DNA of 35,737 bases from Streptomyces sp. SID14478 (GTDB lineage Bacteria; Actinomycetota; Actinomycetes; Streptomycetales; Streptomycetaceae), in the NCBI RefSeq assembly GCF_010548525.1, contig NZ_JAAGMG010000776.1, positions 1-35,737 on the forward strand. The letters run 5' to 3'. The stretch's first letter is position 1; every line of letters begins with the position of its first letter. The position numbers and the translations under genes are program-made. Below are positions 32,499 to 35,737 of the stretch, in pieces. The notes below the pieces were generated by a model. The model did no database searches. It had not been told where the DNA came from and saw only the letters and a list, made by a program, of their open reading frames with translations.

Positions 32499-34028
32499 TT
32501 GACCGCACACGGAGTCAACCCGCTCCGTGACGCCGCAGACCGACGGCTCCCGCGCATCGCGGGGCCGTCGGGCCTGGTGATCTTCGGCGTTACGGGCGAT
32601 TTGTCACGTAAAAAGCTCATGCCTGCCGTGTACGACCTCGCCAACCGGGGCCTGCTGCCCCCGGGCTTCTCGCTGATCGGCTTCGCCCGCCGCGAGTGGC
32701 AGGACGAGGACTTCGCGCAGGAGGTGCACGACGCGGTCAAGCAGCACGCCCGCACGCCCTTCCGTGAAGAGGTCTGGCAGCAGCTCATCCAGGGCATGCG
32801 GTTCGTCCAGGGCAACTTCGACGACGACGACGCCTTCGAGACCCTGAAGACGACGATCCAGGACCTCGACAAGTCCCAGGGCACGGGCGGGAACTTCGCC
32901 TTCTACCTCTCCGTGCCTCCCAAGTTCTTCCCGCAGGTCGTGCAGCAACTGAAGAAGCACGGACTCGCGGACGCGCCGAACGGCTCGTGGCGGCGGGCGG
33001 TCATCGAGAAGCCCTTCGGCCACGACCTCGCGTCGGCCAAGGACCTGAACGCGATCGTGCACGAGGTGTTCGACCCGGACCAGGTGTTCCGGATCGACCA
33101 CTACCTCGGCAAGGAGACCGTCCAGAACATCCTGGCGCTCCGCTTCGCCAACCAGATGTTCGAGCCGATCTGGAACCGCTCGTACGTGGACCACGTACAG
33201 ATCACGATGGCCGAGGACATCGGCATCGGCGGGCGCGCCGGCTACTACGACGGCATCGGCGCGGCCCGCGACGTCATCCAGAACCACCTCCTTCAGTTGA
33301 TGGCGCTCACGGCCATGGAGGAGCCCGCCTCCTTCGACGCGGACGCGCTCGTCGCCGAGAAGGCCAAGGTGCTCGGCGCGATCAAGCTGCCGAAGGACCT
33401 CGGCAAGGACACGGTGCGCGGCCAGTACGCGGCCGGGTGGCAGGGCGGCGAGAAGGCCGTCGGCTACCTGCAGGAAGACGGCATCGACCCGAAGTCGAAG
33501 ACGGACACGTACGCGGCCGTCAAGCTGGAGGTGGACAACCGCCGTTGGGCGGGGGTGCCCTTCTACCTGCGTACGGGCAAGCGGCTCGGGCGGCGGGTGA
33601 CGGAGATCGCCGTCGTCTTCCAGCGCGCCCCGCACTCCCCCTTCGACCACACGGCGACGGAGGAGCTGGGCCAGAACGCGATCGTGATCCGCGTCCAGCC
33701 GGACGAGGGCATCACGGTCCGCTTCGGCTCGAAGGTGCCGGGCACGTCGATGGAGATCCGGGACGTCTCGATGGACTTCGCGTACGGCGAGTCCTTCACC
33801 GAGTCGAGCCCGGAGGCGTACGAACGGCTCATCCTGGACGTCCTGTTGGGCGACTCGAACCTCTTCCCGCGCACGGAGGAGGTCGAGCTGTCCTGGAACA
33901 TCCTCGACCCGATCGAGGACTACTGGGACACGCACGGCAAGCCCGCGCAGTACCCGTCCGGCACGTGGGGGCCCGCCGAGGCGGACGAAATGCTCGCACG
34001 AGACGGACGGAGCTGGCGGCGCCCATGA
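32499..34028 (+). CDS. zwf: Glucose-6-phosphate 1-dehydrogenase
   Basis: Zwf oxidises glucose 6-phosphate to 6-phosphogluconolactone, producing NADPH. The protein has 509 residues. The nucleotide motif is FGVTGDLSRKKL (29-40), the substrate-binding motif IEKPFGHDL, and the active-site signature RIDHYLGKE at about 198-206. The start is TTG 32499, 4 nt after tal, with GGAGG 9 nt upstream inside the tal end; no other start lies near the conserved N-terminus. Its stop overlaps opcA as ATGA, so the enzyme and its assembly partner are translationally coupled. Confidence 0.96.
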   Translation: MTAHGVNPLRDAADRRLPRIAGPSGLVIFGVTGDLSRKKLMPAVYDLANRGLLPPGFSLIGFARREWQDEDFAQEVHDAVKQHARTPFREEVWQQLIQGMRFVQGNFDDDDAFETLKTTIQDLDKSQGTGGNFAFYLSVPPKFFPQVVQQLKKHGLADAPNGSWRRAVIEKPFGHDLASAKDLNAIVHEVFDPDQVFRIDHYLGKETVQNILALRFANQMFEPIWNRSYVDHVQITMAEDIGIGGRAGYYDGIGAARDVIQNHLLQLMALTAMEEPASFDADALVAEKAKVLGAIKLPKDLGKDTVRGQYAAGWQGGEKAVGYLQEDGIDPKSKTDTYAAVKLEVDNRRWAGVPFYLRTGKRLGRRVTEIAVVFQRAPHSPFDHTATEELGQNAIVIRVQPDEGITVRFGSKVPGTSMEIRDVSMDFAYGESFTESSPEAYERLILDVLLGDSNLFPRTEEVELSWNILDPIEDYWDTHGKPAQYPSGTWGPAEADEMLARDGRSWRRP

Positions 34029-35116
34029 AGATCGACCTTACGGACACCACCTCCAGCAAGATCAACAAGGCGCTGGTCAAGGGCCGCCGGGCCATCGGCA
34101 CTCCCGCCGTCGGCATGGTGCTCACCCTCGTCATCGTCACCGACGAGGAGAACGCCTACGACTCCCTGAAGGCGGCCAACGAGGCGTCGCGCGAGCACCC
34201 TTCGCGCACGCTGGTCGTCATCAAGCGCGTCTCCCGCTCCCCGCGCGACCGCACGAAGTCGCGGCTCGACGCGGAGGTGCGGGTCGGCGCCGAGGCGGGC
34301 ACCGGCGAGACCGTCGTGCTGCGCCTGTACGGCGAGGTCGTCAACCACGCCCAGTCGGTCGTCCTGCCGCTGCTGCTGCCGGACGCCCCGACGGTGGTGT
34401 GGTGGCCCGTGGACGCGCCTCTCGACCCCGCGCAGGACCCGCTGGGCGCACTGGCCCAGCGCCGCGTCACGGACACGTACGCGGCCGAGCAGCCGGTCCA
34501 CGAGCTGGAGGCCCGCGCGGCGTCGTACTCCCCCGGCGACACGGACCTGTCGTGGACCCGGATCACGCCGTGGCGCTCGATGCTGGCCGCCGCTCTCGAC
34601 CAGGTCACGACCGACGTCACCTCGGTCGTGGTCGAGGGCGAGGAGTTCAACCCGAGCTGCGAGCTCCTCGCGATGTGGCTCGCGGACCGGCTGGACGTCC
34701 CCGTCAAGCGCACGCTCTCCGCGGGCCCCGGCCTGACGGGCGTACGACTGGACTCCACCCAGGGCCCGATCGTGCTCGACCGGGCCGACGGCACCCTGGC
34801 CACCCTCTCCATCCAGGGGCAGCCGGACCGCGCGGTCGCGCTCAAGCGCCGCGAGACGTCCGAGCTGATCGCGGAGGAGCTGCGGCGCCTGGACCCGGAC
34901 GACACGTATGCGGCCGCGCTGAGGTTCGGCGTGGACCGGCTGGGCGAGCCCGCGGAACAGACGACGGTGCCGGAGCCGGTGTCCTTGTCGGCCTCGGCCG
35001 CGCCCGCCGCGGCGTCCGCCCAGAAGGCGGCGGCGAAGAAGGCACCCGCCAAAAAGGCACCCGCCAAGAAGGCACCGGCGAAGAAGACCCCGGCCAAGAA
35101 GGCGGCAACGAAGTGA
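34025..35116 (+). CDS. opcA: OpcA, glucose-6-phosphate dehydrogenase assembly protein
   Basis: OpcA is needed for assembly and activation of Zwf in cyanobacteria and actinobacteria. The protein has 363 residues. The typical OpcA sequence runs from about 10 to 310: RAIGTPAVGMVLTLVIV, PSRTLVVIKRVSRS, LPLLLPDAPTVVWWPVDAP, DLSWTRITPWRSMLAAALD, GEEFNPSCELLAMWLADRL and ELIAEELRRLDPDDTYAAAL. After an Ala/Ser linker the last 25 residues are a repeated lysine-alanine-proline tail (KKAPA units), unlike the rest of the protein. ATG 34025 overlaps the zwf stop by 4 nt. It lies directly upstream of pgl. Confidence 0.95.
   Translation: MKIDLTDTTSSKINKALVKGRRAIGTPAVGMVLTLVIVTDEENAYDSLKAANEASREHPSRTLVVIKRVSRSPRDRTKSRLDAEVRVGAEAGTGETVVLRLYGEVVNHAQSVVLPLLLPDAPTVVWWPVDAPLDPAQDPLGALAQRRVTDTYAAEQPVHELEARAASYSPGDTDLSWTRITPWRSMLAAALDQVTTDVTSVVVEGEEFNPSCELLAMWLADRLDVPVKRTLSAGPGLTGVRLDSTQGPIVLDRADGTLATLSIQGQPDRAVALKRRETSELIAEELRRLDPDDTYAAALRFGVDRLGEPAEQTTVPEPVSLSASAAPAAASAQKAAAKKAPAKKAPAKKAPAKKTPAKKAATK
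35036..35110 (+). repeat. Five 15-nt repeats encoding the KKAPA tail of OpcA
   Basis: Five in-frame 15-mers start at 35036, 35051, 35066, 35081 and 35096, the first reading AAGAAGGCACCCGCC. The last two drift in sequence. They encode a lysine/alanine/proline-rich tail immediately before the opcA stop. Confidence 0.9.
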
Positions 35117-35126
35117 GCGCAGACTA

Positions 35127-35737
35127 GTGAGTGCAGCACCCCAACTCGTCGTCCACCGCGACAAGGAGCTGATGGCGCAGGCGGCCGCGGCCCGGCTGAT
35201 CACCAAGATCGTCGACGCCCAGGCCGCCCGCGGCTACGCCTCCGTCGTCCTCACGGGCGGCCGCAACGGGAACGGCCTGCTGGCCGCGCTCGCGGCGGCG
35301 CCCGCCCGGGACGCGATCGACTGGGGCCGCCTCGACCTGTGGTGGGGCGACGAACGGTTCCTGCCGGACGGCGACCCCGAGCGCAACTACACGCAGGCGA
35401 AGGAGGCCCTCCTCGACAGCGTGCCGCTCAACCCCGCGCGCGTGCACCCCATGCCCGCGTCGGACGGCCCCTACGAGCCGGACGCCGCGGCCGAGGTGTA
35501 CGCGGCCGAACTCGCCACGGCGGCCGGGCCCGAGGACCACGGTCCCGTGCCGACCTTCGACGTCCTGATGCTGGGCGTCGGCCCGGACACGCACGTCGCG
35601 TCGCTCTTCCCCGAGCTGCCGGCGGTCCGCGAGACGGAGCGCACGGTGGTCGGCGTGCGCGGCGCTCCCAAGCCCCCGCCCCAGCGCATCACGCTCACGC
35701 TCCCGGCGATCCGGGCCGCGCGCGAGGTGTGGCTGCT
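35127..35737 (+). CDS. pgl: 6-phosphogluconolactonase (3' end outside window)
   Basis: Pgl hydrolyses the lactone made by Zwf to 6-phosphogluconate. The frame is open from GTG 35127 to the last base, 203 complete codons, so about 60 residues are missing. Family features are SVVLTGGRNGNGLLAAL (sugar-phosphate-binding loop), LDLWWGDERFLPDGDPERN with the conserved WGDER, and FDVLMLGVGPDTHVASLFP, the usual LG-GPD-H-ASLFP motif with its catalytic-region histidine. The start lies 10 nt after the opcA stop; no strong ribosome site is present, so it probably depends on coupling to opcA translation. It completes the oxidative branch encoded by zwf. Confidence 0.95.
   Translation, partial: MSAAPQLVVHRDKELMAQAAAARLITKIVDAQAARGYASVVLTGGRNGNGLLAALAAAPARDAIDWGRLDLWWGDERFLPDGDPERNYTQAKEALLDSVPLNPARVHPMPASDGPYEPDAAAEVYAAELATAAGPEDHGPVPTFDVLMLGVGPDTHVASLFPELPAVRETERTVVGVRGAPKPPPQRITLTLPAIRAAREVWL

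Noticed and set aside
35036..35110. Regular 15-nt repeats considered as a CRISPR-like array
   Set aside because: The units abut without spacers, are in frame, and encode the KKAPA tail of OpcA.

Overview
The window is about 36 kb of very GC-rich actinobacterial chromosome, almost certainly Streptomyces. Pointers are near-universal G/C at third codon positions, GTG/TTG starts, several apparently leaderless promoters (a -10 box 6-8 nt before the start codon), a single TTA codon, and family variants typical of streptomycetes (actinobacterial DapD, SufR-led suf operon, OpcA, two-domain-length transaldolase). The gene order also matches what I remember of the Streptomyces core chromosome. No rRNA, tRNA, CRISPR, phage or transposase is visible.

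Layout. 1-738: 3' part of a Ser/Thr protein kinase. 784-2241 (-): Tat-exported PhoX-type phosphatase, divergent from an SDR oxidoreductase (2370-3134). 3226-4659 (-): conserved acidic protein of unknown function. 4915-6759: secreted ExeM-like nuclease/phosphatase with a TTG start. 6761-8151 (-): ArsR regulator with an SRPBCC partner. 8152-8517: gene-free stretch with three simple-repeat tracts. 8518-8772 (-): small membrane protein. 8973-9875: dapA, with a TTA codon and an 8-codon leader ORF. 9999-11052: a secreted surface-protein gene that seems broken by three frameshifts. 11168-12157 (-): dapD. 12400-13256 (-): SMR efflux pump and TetR operon. 13318-13683 (-): VOC protein.

13962-20637 (-) is a complete SUF iron-sulfur assembly operon, transcribed sufR-sufB-sufD-Rieske ferredoxin-sufC-sufS-sufU-sufT. 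Many junctions overlap by 1-4 nt. It is framed by a CAAC-N6-GTTG SufR box on its promoter and a strong terminator. Upstream and divergent are an aminoglycoside 3-N-acetyltransferase (20832-21638) and a two-gene ABC exporter (21741-23521) whose junction carries a duplicated translation-initiation module.

23621-29253 holds the heme A branch (ctaA +, ctaB -). Between the two lie an alpha/beta hydrolase and MarR pair with a striking four-box operator array, an amidohydrolase with altered metal-ligand positions, and a small conserved protein. 29254 to the end is the pentose phosphate operon tkt-tal-zwf-opcA-pgl, tightly spaced or overlapping; pgl runs off the end. OpcA carries a histone-H1-like KKAPA tail.

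Most of the window is core metabolism (lysine/DAP, Fe-S clusters, heme A, oxidative pentose phosphate). The most interesting signals are regulatory or structural: the TTA codon in dapA, the SufR box with a neighbouring iron-box-like palindrome, the GATGNATC operator array, the duplicated start region of the ABC permease, and the frameshifted surface protein.
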